Numbered from the stretch's first letter, positions 52,139-61,019 are shown. The stretch: 64,000 nt of DNA from Candidatus Enterenecus merdae (GCA_018716385.1 DVJZ01000044.1:1-64000), one strand, 5' to 3'. The notes: a model not told the origin generated them from the sequence alone. A program made the numbers and translations.

Positions 52139-52890
52139 GTGTCAGTCACCACCTGCAGCTGATCCGCGGAGATCCACCCCAGGTCACCCCCGGATTCCGT
52201 GGTGATGTGGACCTTGCACGGCCGGGTGGGGTCTGAGCTGACGATCCGGGACACTACCACCCGGCTGCCGTTGGCGGTCCCGTGGGGCTCGTCCCCGTAG
52301 GAGGTGTAGTAGTAATTGCCGTTGGCGATCACCGTAGCGCCCACCACCAGCTGGTTTTGCGGCACATCTCGGCTTGGCTCGTTGGTCAGGATGGTCTCCT
52401 GCTCCCCGTCCTGGCTCGTCTCCTGCTTCACGGTGACCGCCTGGGGGGAATAGTCCCGCCACTCCCGGATGCTCAGGCCATAATAAAAGTCTCCGGTCTC
52501 CCCGCCGCGCTCCTCGTAGGTGAAGCCCGTGACGATGCAGTCAAAGCCCTCATCAGACGTGAAAAACGGGGCCCCGTTTTCATAGTAGCGCACCGGGGTG
52601 TAGGTCAGAATGGATCTTTCCCGCATGGCCCGCTCAAAGAAGCCGATGTAGAACTCCGGCTCACGAAACCCGTTGGGGGTGACAGTAAAACTGTCCGGAC
52701 GCCCGGGGAAATAGTCGGAGATGGTGACCTCTTTCTGTTTCGGGATGCAGGGCAGCGTGATGGGTCCGATGCCCAGCACGTTCTCGTCCTGGTTGTCGTT
52801 ATCCAGGGTCACAGGCAGCTTCTCCGGGTTGTGCGGCAGCCGGATCACTTGCCCGTCCAGGGTGAAAAACAGGCCGTAATTGATCCTCAT
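52135..52890 (-). CDS. Phage XkdP-like tail protein
   Basis: The 251-residue product begins YGLFFTLDGQVIRLPHNPEKLPV and contains GFREPEFYIGFFERAMRERSILTYTPVRYYENGAPFFTSDEGFDCIVTGFTYEERGGETGDFYYGLSIREWRDY, as in XkdP. The usual C-terminal LysM domain is not evident; a beta-rich end (VGATVIANGNYYYTSYGDEPHG ... LGWISADQL) looks more like an SH3-type domain. ATG 52890 follows GGGAGG. Confidence 0.85.
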   Translation of the reverse strand: MRINYGLFFTLDGQVIRLPHNPEKLPVTLDNDNQDENVLGIGPITLPCIPKQKEVTISDYFPGRPDSFTVTPNGFREPEFYIGFFERAMRERSILTYTPVRYYENGAPFFTSDEGFDCIVTGFTYEERGGETGDFYYGLSIREWRDYSPQAVTVKQETSQDGEQETILTNEPSRDVPQNQLVVGATVIANGNYYYTSYGDEPHGTANGSRVVVSRIVSSDPTRPCKVHITTESGGDLGWISADQLQVVTDT

Positions 52891-52894
52891 ACAA

Positions 52895-54751
52895 TCAGCC
52901 TCCCGAATAAGCATGCGCGGTAGCTCGCGTGGCGCCGGCCGCCGCCTGCTCCTGCAGGATACTGGCGATTGTGTCCGCCAGCGCCTGCCGGTCTGCCTGT
53001 GTTCGCCCGGTGTTGGCCCCGTTGACGGTGATGACCGGGGTGTTGGCCTGCAGGTTGATGTTGTTCACATACCGCCGTTCCGCCATGTCCACCAGGTTTT
53101 TCAGGTCCTCGTCCGCCATGTTGACGGACTTCTCGATGCTGCTCAAACTGCTCGCAGCTGACCCGGTATTGGCCGCGGTCTCCACGCTGTAAGGGTCATA
53201 GCTCCCAACGTTCCCAGTGGTCCACTGAGTGCCGCTCCCAGAGTTCGCCGCGGCCGCCGGCTGGCGCTGGGCAATCTCTTGCTGCCGGGCGGCGTGGTCG
53301 GCATCTCTGTCCGCCCACATCTGCTCAAGCTCTGCCTGGCGATCTGCGATGTTCTGCGCCACCTGTTGCTGCTGTGCGGTCAGCGCCTGGTTCCGGGCCG
53401 CCGTGGCTGCCTCATTCTCCAGCTGTGCGGTGGTGCCAAAGGTGACACGCTCAATGGTTTGGATAGCCACACCCGGCAGGAGGTTCAACTTTTCGATGAA
53501 CCAGTTGATTAAGTCAATGGCCCCATTGATCATAGTCTGCAGGATCAGAAGCACGTTGGCCTTCATCTGGCCCATGAAGTTCACAATATTCGTGGAGGCG
53601 GTGGCCAGTGCCAGGGTGAGCTGATCCCAGAGGTTCATCACGAAGAACACCCCGGTCATAAAGCCGGCCTTTACCGTATCCCAACCGTACATCAGAGCAT
53701 CCACGACGATCAGCCATGCGGTCTGTAGGCCGCCCACCGCCTGCACCCACTGGACGATCAACGCGATCACAATGCCGATGGCCACGGCGATCCAGGTCAG
53801 CGGGTTTGTCAGCAGCCTCGTAAAAAAGCCACTTACTGCGGCATCAGCTATGGCAGTCGCTGCCGCAAAGAACAGCAGCCCCGCTGCCAGGCCGGCAATG
53901 ACCGGGATCACCACGTCAATGTTGTTGCTCACCAGCTGCGCAAAGCTGCTGACCACTCCCAGCAGCGGCTCCAGGGCCTGGATGGCGATGTTCTGGCACT
54001 GGTTCCACACCTGGGCCCAGGTCATGGGCATGGACTCAAACTTGGCGTTGGTCTCCTCCGCGGCAGCGAACATGGCGTTCTTCACCACCTCCGCCGTCAC
54101 GGCGCCCTGGCTGGCCAGCTCCCGCATCTCCCCAGTGGTCACGCCCATGTACTGAGCAATAGCCTGGGCGATGGTGGGCGTCTGCTCCAGGATGGAGTTG
54201 AGCTCCTCGCCCCGGAGGGCGCCTGAGGACAGGCCCTGGGTCAGCTGCAGAATGGCCGCGCTGGCCGCAGTGCCGGACGCCCCGGACAGGGCGATCTGCT
54301 TATTGATCTGCTCTGCAAAGGCCACGATCTCCTGGCTGCTGCTGAAGGCGTCGCCGGCCAGGTTGCCCAACTGGGCCACCAGGTTAGCTGTCTCCGTGTA
54401 CAGCCCTCGGGAACGTTGCGCAGACTGCCAGATCATGTCGTTCAGCTGCGCAGTGGTCTGCAACCCGTCGTTCATCATATCGATGCGGGCCGCGGTCGAA
54501 GTGATTGTATCGGACAGGTTGATGAGCCTGGAGATGGTTTGTAAGCCTACATACCCGGCCACCAGTTTGCGGACGGAGCCGGCCAGGCCGTCGGTGGCAT
54601 TCGCGGCCTTCTTCTGACTCTGCGTCATCCGGTCAACGCTCTTCTGCGCGCTGGAGGTGGCGCCGGCCGCCTGGTTCGCCTGGCGAATGTACTTCGTGAA
54701 GGTACCAGAAAATTTATCGTAGAGGATGAGTTCCTCCTGGATCGTGGCCAC
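52895..54751 (-). CDS. Tail tape measure protein
   Basis: The 618-residue product has an N-terminal tape-measure domain (NLVAQLGNLAGDAFSSSQEIVAFAEQINKQIALSGASGTAASAAILQLTQGLSSGALRGEELNSILEQTP). Hydrophobic central segments follow (AGLAAGLLFFAAATAIADAAVSGFF; LTWIAVAIGIVIALIVQWV), then a Gln/Ala-rich coiled-coil region. It sets tail length and may help DNA entry. A rather short tape implies a short tail. Confidence 0.93.
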   Translation of the reverse strand: MATIQEELILYDKFSGTFTKYIRQANQAAGATSSAQKSVDRMTQSQKKAANATDGLAGSVRKLVAGYVGLQTISRLINLSDTITSTAARIDMMNDGLQTTAQLNDMIWQSAQRSRGLYTETANLVAQLGNLAGDAFSSSQEIVAFAEQINKQIALSGASGTAASAAILQLTQGLSSGALRGEELNSILEQTPTIAQAIAQYMGVTTGEMRELASQGAVTAEVVKNAMFAAAEETNAKFESMPMTWAQVWNQCQNIAIQALEPLLGVVSSFAQLVSNNIDVVIPVIAGLAAGLLFFAAATAIADAAVSGFFTRLLTNPLTWIAVAIGIVIALIVQWVQAVGGLQTAWLIVVDALMYGWDTVKAGFMTGVFFVMNLWDQLTLALATASTNIVNFMGQMKANVLLILQTMINGAIDLINWFIEKLNLLPGVAIQTIERVTFGTTAQLENEAATAARNQALTAQQQQVAQNIADRQAELEQMWADRDADHAARQQEIAQRQPAAAANSGSGTQWTTGNVGSYDPYSVETAANTGSAASSLSSIEKSVNMADEDLKNLVDMAERRYVNNINLQANTPVITVNGANTGRTQADRQALADTIASILQEQAAAGATRATAHAYSGG

Positions 54752-54755
54752 GGTA

Positions 54756-54935
54756 TCACCTCTTTTGTTCGGCCTTCTTCCGTTCGCTGACCTCTTTCGC
54801 CACGAACTCGGCGATCAGCACCCGCTCCCGGTAGGGCAGCGAGGCATACTTGGAGGGGGGCCAGCCCAGATTGACGAAGCAGTAGTAGGCGATCAATGTC
54901 TCGGGATCTGGGTTGGCCCCGGCGATCAGTTTTTT
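54756..54935 (-). CDS. -1 frameshift extension of the tail assembly chaperone
   Basis: This frame opens at the slippery site and runs to a TGA at 54756, just before the tape measure start. Joined to the upstream frame it gives ...DEAKN-LIAGANPDPETLIAYYCFVNLGWPP... ending VAKEVSERKKAEQKR, about 203 residues in all. It has no start of its own. A long G / GT chaperone pair made by -1 slippage is usual in long-tailed phages. Confidence 0.82.
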   Translation of the reverse strand, partial: KKLIAGANPDPETLIAYYCFVNLGWPPSKYASLPYRERVLIAEFVAKEVSERKKAEQKR

Positions 54936-55366
54936 GCCTCGTCCTCCACGTTGTCACCAAACCCGGACAGGGTGGTGATGGCGTCCACCAGTTTGTTGTA
55001 CTCCCCGCTCAGCAGCATCCGCCCCGGAACTTCCAGCGGGTCCAGGGTTTCAAAATGCTGGCACAGGGCGCTGTTGGAAAAGTCCGGCTCCACCGTGGCC
55101 GCCACCACTAGCCGCCGGCCGTAGTCCAGACTGTCCAGCTGGCTCACCTTTTGGCCCTTGACTGTCGTGGTGCGGGTGGCCCGCTTGGTGATCTCGTCGT
55201 TCTCCGCCTGGGTCAGCGCCCGCACCCGGAACGCCCGCAGCAGGGGCTTGCCGTCCGGGCCCTTGACCACGTTGCCCTTCTCGTCGTGCTGCACAAACCG
55301 ATCCGAGATATAGACCTCCTGCTCCTCCGGCAGGATGGGATTGAGAAAATCGGAAAGTCCGCTCAT
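54926..55366 (-). CDS. Tail assembly chaperone, XkdN-like (zero-frame product)
   Basis: The 146-residue product begins MSGLSDFLNPILPEEQEVYISDRF and has FRVRALTQAENDEITKRATRT and GRRLVVAATVEPDFSNSALCQHFETLDPLEVPGRMLLSGEYNKLVDAITTLSGF, the XkdN pattern. It binds tail protein and tape measure during assembly. TAGGAGGAG precedes the ATG. The end is the frameshift site. Confidence 0.9.
   Translation of the reverse strand: MSGLSDFLNPILPEEQEVYISDRFVQHDEKGNVVKGPDGKPLLRAFRVRALTQAENDEITKRATRTTTVKGQKVSQLDSLDYGRRLVVAATVEPDFSNSALCQHFETLDPLEVPGRMLLSGEYNKLVDAITTLSGFGDNVEDEAKN
54929..54935 (-). promoter_or_regulatory. Slippery heptamer A_AAA_AAC for programmed -1 frameshifting
   Basis: In the zero frame the mRNA reads GCA AAA AAC TGA, so the X_XXY_YYZ heptamer A_AAA_AAC sits directly before the stop codon. 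Slipping back one base continues into an open frame of about 57 codons. Confidence 0.85.
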
Positions 55367-55381
55367 GGTAATCTCCTCCTA

Positions 55382-55864
55382 TCAGCCGCCCAGCTGCGCA
55401 GGATCACTGAATCCCTGCAGCATAGCCACATCTGTGTAAACAAAATTGAAGTCATAGCTCAGCATGGCCTCCTCGGAATTGAGGATGCTGAGGGGGATGG
55501 TACCGGTCAGATGGCAACCGTAATAGGCAATCACCTGGCTGCCCATGCTGGTGGTGGGGTCCTGGTTGGTGATCTGGATGTCGAACTCATCCATCACGCC
55601 GGTGTTGATGTACTGGAGCACCATGTCCCGCCACATGTTGGAGCCGTTGGAACCGTAATAGATGTTGCCCGTGCCGGTCAGCTTGGACCCGTTGGGCTTG
55701 TCCTGGATCTTCCGGGTACCGATCACCCGCATGTCGCTGGACTGGATCTCGGCATTGGTCGTGATGTTCTTCATGCCGCAGACCTCAACATTCCGGTTGC
55801 TCCGGGTTACGAAGATCTTACCCTCCGCGCCGTTTACCGTGTCTTTTGCGATCAAATAACTCAT
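55382..55864 (-). CDS. Phage tail tube protein, XkdM-like (DUF2001)
   Basis: The 160-residue product contains AEGKIFVTRSNRNVEVCGMKNITTNAEIQSSDMRVIGTRKIQDKPNGSKLTGTGNIYYG, the XkdM pattern of tube proteins. It forms the inner tube under the sheath. AGGAGGTG precedes the start. Confidence 0.92.
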   Translation of the reverse strand: MSYLIAKDTVNGAEGKIFVTRSNRNVEVCGMKNITTNAEIQSSDMRVIGTRKIQDKPNGSKLTGTGNIYYGSNGSNMWRDMVLQYINTGVMDEFDIQITNQDPTTSMGSQVIAYYGCHLTGTIPLSILNSEEAMLSYDFNFVYTDVAMLQGFSDPAQLGG

Positions 55865-55879
55865 CTTTTACACACCTCC

Positions 55880-57220
55880 TCAGGAGACCGTTACAGTCAT
55901 ATAGATCTTCTCCACGCTGTCCACGGCCTGGATGGCCACATTGACCACAATGGAGTCGATGTCATTGCCGGGCAGCACTTCCACATCCTCGGCGTCGAAG
56001 TTCTGGATGCCCTCGTTGGCCTGGATCTGGAGCAGGTAGCCCACGATGGCCGCCTGGAACCGGGCTCGTCCTGCCTCGTTATTGTTCACGATACCAATAT
56101 AGTTCTGGCTGAACTGCTGGTAGATGTCGTTGGCGATGGTGTTGCACAACCGGATGATCCGGTTCTTGTGGTAGACTTCGCCGATCTCCGTGGTGTAGGT
56201 GACCAGGCTGTTGATGTCCTGCTCCACATGCACCTCGTCGCAGTCCGCCACCAGGATGAACTGGCCTGCGGCGAGCGCGGCGATGATCTGGGTGTTGGTC
56301 AGCTGCGGGGAGACCGACACGGCGGTGGGATAGGTGGCGTAGGTCAGGCTTTCGTTGTACGCAGCGCCCGCCGTGGCTCCGCCCGCCCACCAGGTCACCT
56401 GCTGCGGGGTGAGCACGGTGCCATCTGCCAGGGCTACCCCGGACATGACATTGACCACGAACCGGCTGTCTGGGTTAGTCAGGTTGGCGGCCACCAGCTG
56501 GGTATACTGGCCATTCTCGTCCGCCAGACGGTTGACAAACGCGACCATAGCATCCTGCACGGTGCTGTCGGCGCCGTCGTAGATGATGACGTCGAACTTG
56601 TAGGGCTCAATGGCCTCCAGGTAGGTGGAGTAGGCCGAAGCCGCCACCGTCCCGTCCGCCCCTCCGGTGAGCGGGGCGCCCACGGTGGCCGTCAGCGCGC
56701 CGGTGCCGCTCCAGTCCACCCAGTCATTGGCCACCAGGTCCGCCACCACCGCGGCGTGCTGCTGATCCACGATCTCGCCGTCCACCACGGTGGACACATA
56801 GAACTCGTCGGTCTCGCTGTCCGCATCCGCCGTCACCACGATGGTGATGTCGTTGCCCCGGGCGCCCACGTACTTGGCCGTCGCGGTCAGCACACCGGTG
56901 GTCACGGTGGCCTTCGCACTGGAGGCGGCGGTGGGCCGGTACAGGTATAGCAGGGTGGGCGCACTCGTCCGGTTGGTTCCCCGGAAGATTTCCCGCAGGA
57001 ACCGGTTCTTCTCATGGGTGATGTCATAGCCGGTGAAGGGAACCATGTTCGCTCCGCTCTCGATGGTCATGACCTCGCCCACCGGGCCCCAGCTCAAGGG
57101 CTCGCAGATGGTCACGACACCCCGCTCACCCACCGTCAGCCCGGCATTGGAGCCAGTGCGGAAGCGGATATACACGCCCGGCCTCACCTTGTTCTGGTCG
57201 GTCCAGGTACCACCCGCCAT
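55880..57220 (-). CDS. Phage tail sheath protein, XkdK-like
   Basis: The 446-residue product begins AGGTWTDQNKVRPGVYIRFRTGSN and has GERGVVTICEPLSWGPVGEVMTI near the N-terminus. The C-terminal half has CNTIANDIYQQFSQNYIGIVNNNEAGRARFQAAIVGYLLQIQANEGIQNFDAEDVEVLPG, the sheath pattern. It contracts to drive the tube into the host. ATG 57220 directly follows the upstream stop (TGACATG). It is the main evidence for a contractile tail. Confidence 0.94.
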   Translation of the reverse strand: MAGGTWTDQNKVRPGVYIRFRTGSNAGLTVGERGVVTICEPLSWGPVGEVMTIESGANMVPFTGYDITHEKNRFLREIFRGTNRTSAPTLLYLYRPTAASSAKATVTTGVLTATAKYVGARGNDITIVVTADADSETDEFYVSTVVDGEIVDQQHAAVVADLVANDWVDWSGTGALTATVGAPLTGGADGTVAASAYSTYLEAIEPYKFDVIIYDGADSTVQDAMVAFVNRLADENGQYTQLVAANLTNPDSRFVVNVMSGVALADGTVLTPQQVTWWAGGATAGAAYNESLTYATYPTAVSVSPQLTNTQIIAALAAGQFILVADCDEVHVEQDINSLVTYTTEIGEVYHKNRIIRLCNTIANDIYQQFSQNYIGIVNNNEAGRARFQAAIVGYLLQIQANEGIQNFDAEDVEVLPGNDIDSIVVNVAIQAVDSVEKIYMTVTVS

Positions 57221-57221
57221 G

Positions 57222-57383
57222 TCAATCACCGTCCTTCCCGAAGAAATCATTCACGGCCTTCTCGGCCTCCTTCATGGTGTACTCAGGAGCTTTGAGGACC
57301 GCAGCGAGGAAATCCCGCTGGTATCCCGCGAATTTCTTGCTGTTCAGCAAGGCCTCCCGAGGGTATTTCTTGGTCTTTTCCAT
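57222..57383 (-). CDS. Small phage protein, 53 aa, before the sheath gene
   Basis: This gene is too short for the ORF track. Its ATG directly follows the TAA of the tail terminator gene and its TGA is 1 bp from the sheath ATG. The product reads MEKTKKYPREALLNSKKFAG ... KEAEKAVNDFFGKDGD, helical and lysine-rich. Many myovirus-type prophages of Firmicutes have a small protein of this kind at this point. Function unknown. Confidence 0.8.
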   Translation of the reverse strand: MEKTKKYPREALLNSKKFAGYQRDFLAAVLKAPEYTMKEAEKAVNDFFGKDGD

Positions 57384-57839
57384 TTAGTTCAGGACCTCCT
57401 CGTTATAGTCCATGGTCTGCATCTTTACCTCCTCGCGGGGGATAAAGACGCGCTCCCGCAGCTCGAATTTATAGTGCAGCTCGTTGAGATCGATCCGCCA
57501 CTCCCGCTCATAGGCGCGCACCAGCTGAGCCGGGTCCCCCGAGCCATCCATGTAGGGGAATGTCTCCAGTGCCAGGTCCAGCGCCTCCGCGGCCGCCTCG
57601 TACTGCCGCTGTTGGTTGGGCACGTTATAGTCCAGCAGATAGGTCAGATCCAGACCGATCCGCCGTAGGTACCAGTCTGTCCCGGTCTCCCGGGAAATGT
57701 AGCTGTACCGCTGCTGCAGGAACATACAGGGGCAGGTAGTGCCCTGCTGGTTTGGGTCCTCATACATGGTCACTCCGGGCAGCAGCGGGGCCAAATACGC
57801 CGCGAGGGACTGGGCAACCGTTGACACCGTGAAATTCAT
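57384..57839 (-). CDS. Phage tail terminator family protein (DUF6838-like)
   Basis: The 151-residue product has TVAQSLAAYLAPLLPGVTMYEDPNQQGTTCPCMFLQQRYSYISRETGTDWYLRRIGLDLTYLLDYN, typical of the small protein that caps the tail before joining the head. It overlaps the HK97-gp10-like gene by 4 bp. Confidence 0.8.
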   Translation of the reverse strand: MNFTVSTVAQSLAAYLAPLLPGVTMYEDPNQQGTTCPCMFLQQRYSYISRETGTDWYLRRIGLDLTYLLDYNVPNQQRQYEAAAEALDLALETFPYMDGSGDPAQLVRAYEREWRIDLNELHYKFELRERVFIPREEVKMQTMDYNEEVLN

Positions 57840-58321
57840 TCAATCAGTTCCTCCAATCCCTCAAGTTCTTGTTTCAGAACCCGGCGGTATTCTTCCTTTG
57901 CCGCCTCCACCATGTATTTCCCCTTGACATAGGCCGTCTTGGTCCCTACGACGATGCCCACATCAGCCCCGGGCGTGTACTCCAGCTGGCCACTGCCAGG
58001 ATTGACATGCAGCCCCGGTACAAAGTGTTTGTCCATCCGGTGCCCGTCATTGACGTAGGAGGCATACGGACGGTTGTTATTGAGCTCTGTCACATACATC
58101 GCCCCGCGCTTTTGCGGCTTGAATTTGCTGTCTGTGACCCAGCGCTGCTTGAGCTCCCCAGTTCGGGTGTTCGCCCCGCTCAGATCGTTCATGGTGGGTG
58201 GCGTCAGCGCCACTGCCTTCTCAATGGCGCGCAGCGTGGCACCTTGCGCCGCTTGCCGCAGCTTCGCCTGGACCTGCGTCTGCTGTTTTTTGGCCAGCCT
58301 GACCCGTTCATCCAGCGTCAT
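57836..58321 (-). CDS. Phage neck/tail completion protein, HK97 gp10-like
   Basis: The 161-residue product has ALTPPTMNDLSGANTRTGELKQRW and NRPYASYVNDGHRMDKHFVPGLHV, followed by AYVKGKYMVEAAKEEYRRVLKQEL; this is the gp10/XkdI pattern of head-tail connection proteins. Overlaps the next gene by 4 bp. Confidence 0.85.
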   Translation of the reverse strand: MTLDERVRLAKKQQTQVQAKLRQAAQGATLRAIEKAVALTPPTMNDLSGANTRTGELKQRWVTDSKFKPQKRGAMYVTELNNNRPYASYVNDGHRMDKHFVPGLHVNPGSGQLEYTPGADVGIVVGTKTAYVKGKYMVEAAKEEYRRVLKQELEGLEELIE

Positions 58322-58686
58322 ACCCGCTCCTCCTGGAGCAGCTTGACCTGCTGGTGTGCCAGCCCGGGGATCACCGCCCCGAAGGGCTCGGTGTAGTAAT
58401 GCGGGTCTCCGGCAAAGGCCCTTGTGGTAAACGGCAGTCCGCCGCGATGAATAATGAGTTCATCCCCCGCCCGGATGTCCACCGAGTTATCGCAGGCAAG
58501 CATGCTGTCATCGTTCACATCTGCCGCCGTCTGCTTCATCTGGATCGCCCCAGGGGTATTCCGATAGACCCGGCACGGGACGCCCTCCCGGATCAGCTGC
58601 CGCTCTTTGGTAGTCAGGTTATTCACAACCTTTTCCACCGTGCGGTAGATGTCCACCGTGTCCGTGTACCAGTCAGCCCAGTTCAT
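58318..58686 (-). CDS. Phage head closure-type protein
   Basis: The 122-residue product begins WADWYTDTVDIYRTVEKVVNNLTTKERQLIREGVPCRVYR and has VDIRAGDELIIHRGG, as in small head-closure proteins of the XkdH/gp16 type. Its start overlaps the upstream stop by one base pair (TGATG). Confidence 0.75.
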   Translation of the reverse strand: MNWADWYTDTVDIYRTVEKVVNNLTTKERQLIREGVPCRVYRNTPGAIQMKQTAADVNDDSMLACDNSVDIRAGDELIIHRGGLPFTTRAFAGDPHYYTEPFGAVIPGLAHQQVKLLQEERV

Positions 58687-59174
58687 CAGATCACCGCCAT
58701 TCCCGCCAGCCCGATCATCCGGGCCCGGCTGGCCAGCATCTGCCCGTAGGTGGTGGAGTTGAGGTCGCCCCAGTCCTCCGTCCCAGCCGTGATGGCGCTG
58801 GTGTCGTAGGTGACAGACGAATCCCCCAGGGTGGCGCTCTTCACCACACCCACCAGTGCCCCCGATGCCGCGGCCTGCCCCGCCGTGTCATTGGACGGGG
58901 CGTAGGACCGCAGCATCAGGGTCACGTAGTGCGCCACATAGAGGCCGGCGGCATAGCGCCAGGAGCTGCCCCACTTGTCCGGACAGATGCTGTCGTTGAC
59001 CATGTTGATGACCTCCGCAAGCATCGCCTCCGGCAGCAGCGGTTTCCCCTCCGAGTTGAAAAACTGCGGGAAATCGGCCTGGAACTGCTGGGCGGTGTAG
59101 TTGCCCTTGCCGGTGCACACGTTGGCCGCCCGCGCTCTCAGTCCAAAAAACTGCGGCTTATCCCAGGTCCACAT
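58686..59174 (-). CDS. Phage head-tail connector protein, DUF4054-like
   Basis: The 162-residue product has YTAQQFQADFPQFF ... MVNDSICPDKWGSSWRYAAGLYVAHYVTLMLRS and TWGDLNSTTYGQMLASRAR-like C-terminal sequence, the DUF4054 pattern. It lies between head and tail genes, as expected for a connector. Confidence 0.85.
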   Translation of the reverse strand: MWTWDKPQFFGLRARAANVCTGKGNYTAQQFQADFPQFFNSEGKPLLPEAMLAEVINMVNDSICPDKWGSSWRYAAGLYVAHYVTLMLRSYAPSNDTAGQAAASGALVGVVKSATLGDSSVTYDTSAITAGTEDWGDLNSTTYGQMLASRARMIGLAGMAVI

Positions 59175-59189
59175 TTCCCATCAGCTCCT

Positions 59190-59426
59190 CTACTCTTTGG
59201 TGGTCTTGCTCCCCCGGCGGACGGTGGTCTTCTGCTCGGCTGCCTCCTGCTGGTCCCGGTCCTTCTTCGTGGTGGGCACAATCTTGCCCTCCGCCACCAG
59301 GGCCTTGAAGTAGTCGGTAGCTGCCGCCCAGTCAGGCACGTTGGCGATGCCGTCCCGCGCCAGGCGGACGGGTTCCGCGCCCCTGGGGCCCGGGATGACG
59401 ATATTCCGCTTACTCAGCACAAACAT
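59190..59426 (-). CDS. Small phage structural-region protein, 78 aa
   Basis: The product begins MFVLSKRNIVIPGPRGAEPVRLARDGIANVPDWAAATDYFKALVAEGKIV and ends in a Lys/Glu/Thr-rich tail. Such proteins commonly follow the major capsid gene; role unknown. GAGGAGGG precedes the ATG. Confidence 0.75.
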   Translation of the reverse strand: MFVLSKRNIVIPGPRGAEPVRLARDGIANVPDWAAATDYFKALVAEGKIVPTTKKDRDQQEAAEQKTTVRRGSKTTKE

Positions 59427-59438
59427 GGCGCACCCTCC

Positions 59439-60482
59439 TCAGATCCCATCGTAGTACCGCAGGGAGCTGGGATAGAACAGCTGCACCTCGGACACGTTGG
59501 CCATGTAGGCCGTGTCGTAGGCCACCTTCTCCACGTTGGGCTGGCTCATGATCCGGGACAGGGGCACCAGCTCGTCGGCCTTGACGAACCGGCGGTCATT
59601 GACATAGACCACCATCCGGTCGGAGCTGGAGGTGCCCGCGCCCTTGCACCAGCGGGTGGCGCCGATGAACAGGTCGCCGCCGTTCTTGCTGGCCACGTTG
59701 TTCTTCATCACGAAGTCGTAGATGGTCTCAGTGGCCAGCTCCGTGACCTTAGTGGTCAGGATGTAGTTGTACTGCTCATAGGGGAGCAGGATGTGGTTGG
59801 GCATGGCGCTCTCGTCATAGCCGTTGGCGGCCCACGCATCGGTCAGGGCGGTGTTGATGTCGGTGAGAATCTGGTCCGCGGTCTTGTCGGCCCACTTGGT
59901 GGAGGCGGAAGTCTGGCCGTTGCCGGCCACCGTGGTCTCCACCGCGTCAGGGTTGTTCACCAGGCCGGTGGTGCCGTAGTCCTCGATACCCACATAGATG
60001 TTTGCATCCTGGTGCTTGTCGTAGGCCATGCGCACGCCGTCCTGGAGCATGTTGTCCAGGCTGCGCCCGATGAAGTTGGAGCGCTGCATGTCCTGGAACA
60101 TCACCCGCATGGCGATGGCGAAGACGTGGGCCTTGAATACACCCTTGTCCAGGCTGGCCTGCACCACGGGGATGCCGTTGGCGCCGCCGGCGGTCACAGG
60201 GCTGCCCTGAGCACCACCGGTCAGGCCATAGGCCACGGACATGGCGGACACAAAGTCCACCCAGCCGCCGCCGGTCTCCATGACGATGTCACGGGGGTAG
60301 GTGACAGAGGTGAGGGGCTTGCGGATCAGGGTGTCCCGCTTCTCCAACTCAGACACCAGAAAAGCGTTGCCGGAAGCGATGCCGGCCGCATCCATCGTGA
60401 GCATGCCGCCCACAGCGCCGGGGGCGGACATGCCGCCACCGACCACACCGGCGTTAAAAGTTCCCATGTTCTGAAAAGGCAT
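59439..60482 (-). CDS. Major capsid protein (DUF2184 family)
   Basis: The 347-residue product has SELEKRDTLIRKPLTSVTYPRDIVMETGGGWVDFVSAMSV and KHQDANIYVGIEDYGTTGLVNNPDA, then DRMVVYVNDRRFVKADELVPLSRIM, the pattern of DUF2184 capsid proteins with an HK97-like fold. GGAGGAAC precedes the start. It builds the phage head. Confidence 0.88.
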   Translation of the reverse strand: MPFQNMGTFNAGVVGGGMSAPGAVGGMLTMDAAGIASGNAFLVSELEKRDTLIRKPLTSVTYPRDIVMETGGGWVDFVSAMSVAYGLTGGAQGSPVTAGGANGIPVVQASLDKGVFKAHVFAIAMRVMFQDMQRSNFIGRSLDNMLQDGVRMAYDKHQDANIYVGIEDYGTTGLVNNPDAVETTVAGNGQTSASTKWADKTADQILTDINTALTDAWAANGYDESAMPNHILLPYEQYNYILTTKVTELATETIYDFVMKNNVASKNGGDLFIGATRWCKGAGTSSSDRMVVYVNDRRFVKADELVPLSRIMSQPNVEKVAYDTAYMANVSEVQLFYPSSLRYYDGI

Positions 60483-60500
60483 TCTTGTTCCTCCTCTCTC

Positions 60501-61016
60501 TTAGGCCTTGTTACGGGTCAGGATAACCAGCTCGGCGATGCCGTTCTCGTCAGCGGGACCGCCCCACTGGCAGTTGGTCAGTGCAACAGTATCGCTGTCC
60601 TCCTGGGTGGCGGTAAACGCCCCCACAGGCTCGTCGGTATAGGTCTCGCTGGTGTTGACCCGCACGTATACGGTGCCGCCCAGGGCGGGGGTGCCGTAGG
60701 CCTTCACGTTGATGCTGCCGCGCTGGAACACACTGACGGCCTCGCCGGGAGCGTAGTTGCCGCCGGTCTGGTCCAGGTAGTTCAGCGCGCTCTTGATCTC
60801 AAACCCGGCCACGCCAACAAAGTTGGCGGCGGCAAATCCGGCGCCGGCGGCCTCGACGCTCTTGCCGTCGGAGCCATACACCAGAGGCGCGCCAAAGGGG
60901 ATATTCGCCTCGCCGCCGGCGGGGCGGGTCTGCACGATCATATCCGGCTGACGAGCAAAGCAGCCCGCGAAGCCGTGGGGAAAGTCCTTCCCGATGATCT
61001 GGGGATTCAGTGCCAT
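60501..61016 (-). CDS. Capsid decoration/cement protein (Gp24-like)
   Basis: The 171-residue product has FAGCFARQPDMIVQTRPAGGEANIPFGAPLVYGSDGK ... FVGVAGFEIKSALNYLDQTGGNYAPGEAVSVFQRGSINVKAYGTPALGGTVYVRV, typical of structural cement proteins encoded just before the major capsid. AAGGAGGG precedes the ATG. Confidence 0.85.
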   Translation of the reverse strand: MALNPQIIGKDFPHGFAGCFARQPDMIVQTRPAGGEANIPFGAPLVYGSDGKSVEAAGAGFAAANFVGVAGFEIKSALNYLDQTGGNYAPGEAVSVFQRGSINVKAYGTPALGGTVYVRVNTSETYTDEPVGAFTATQEDSDTVALTNCQWGGPADENGIAELVILTRNKA

Positions 61017-61019
61017 TTC

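Noticed and set aside
54625-54960. ORF-track frame of 111 codons between chaperone and tape measure
   Set aside because: It is out of frame with both the tape measure and the real -1 extension; its Arg-rich sequence is not protein-like.
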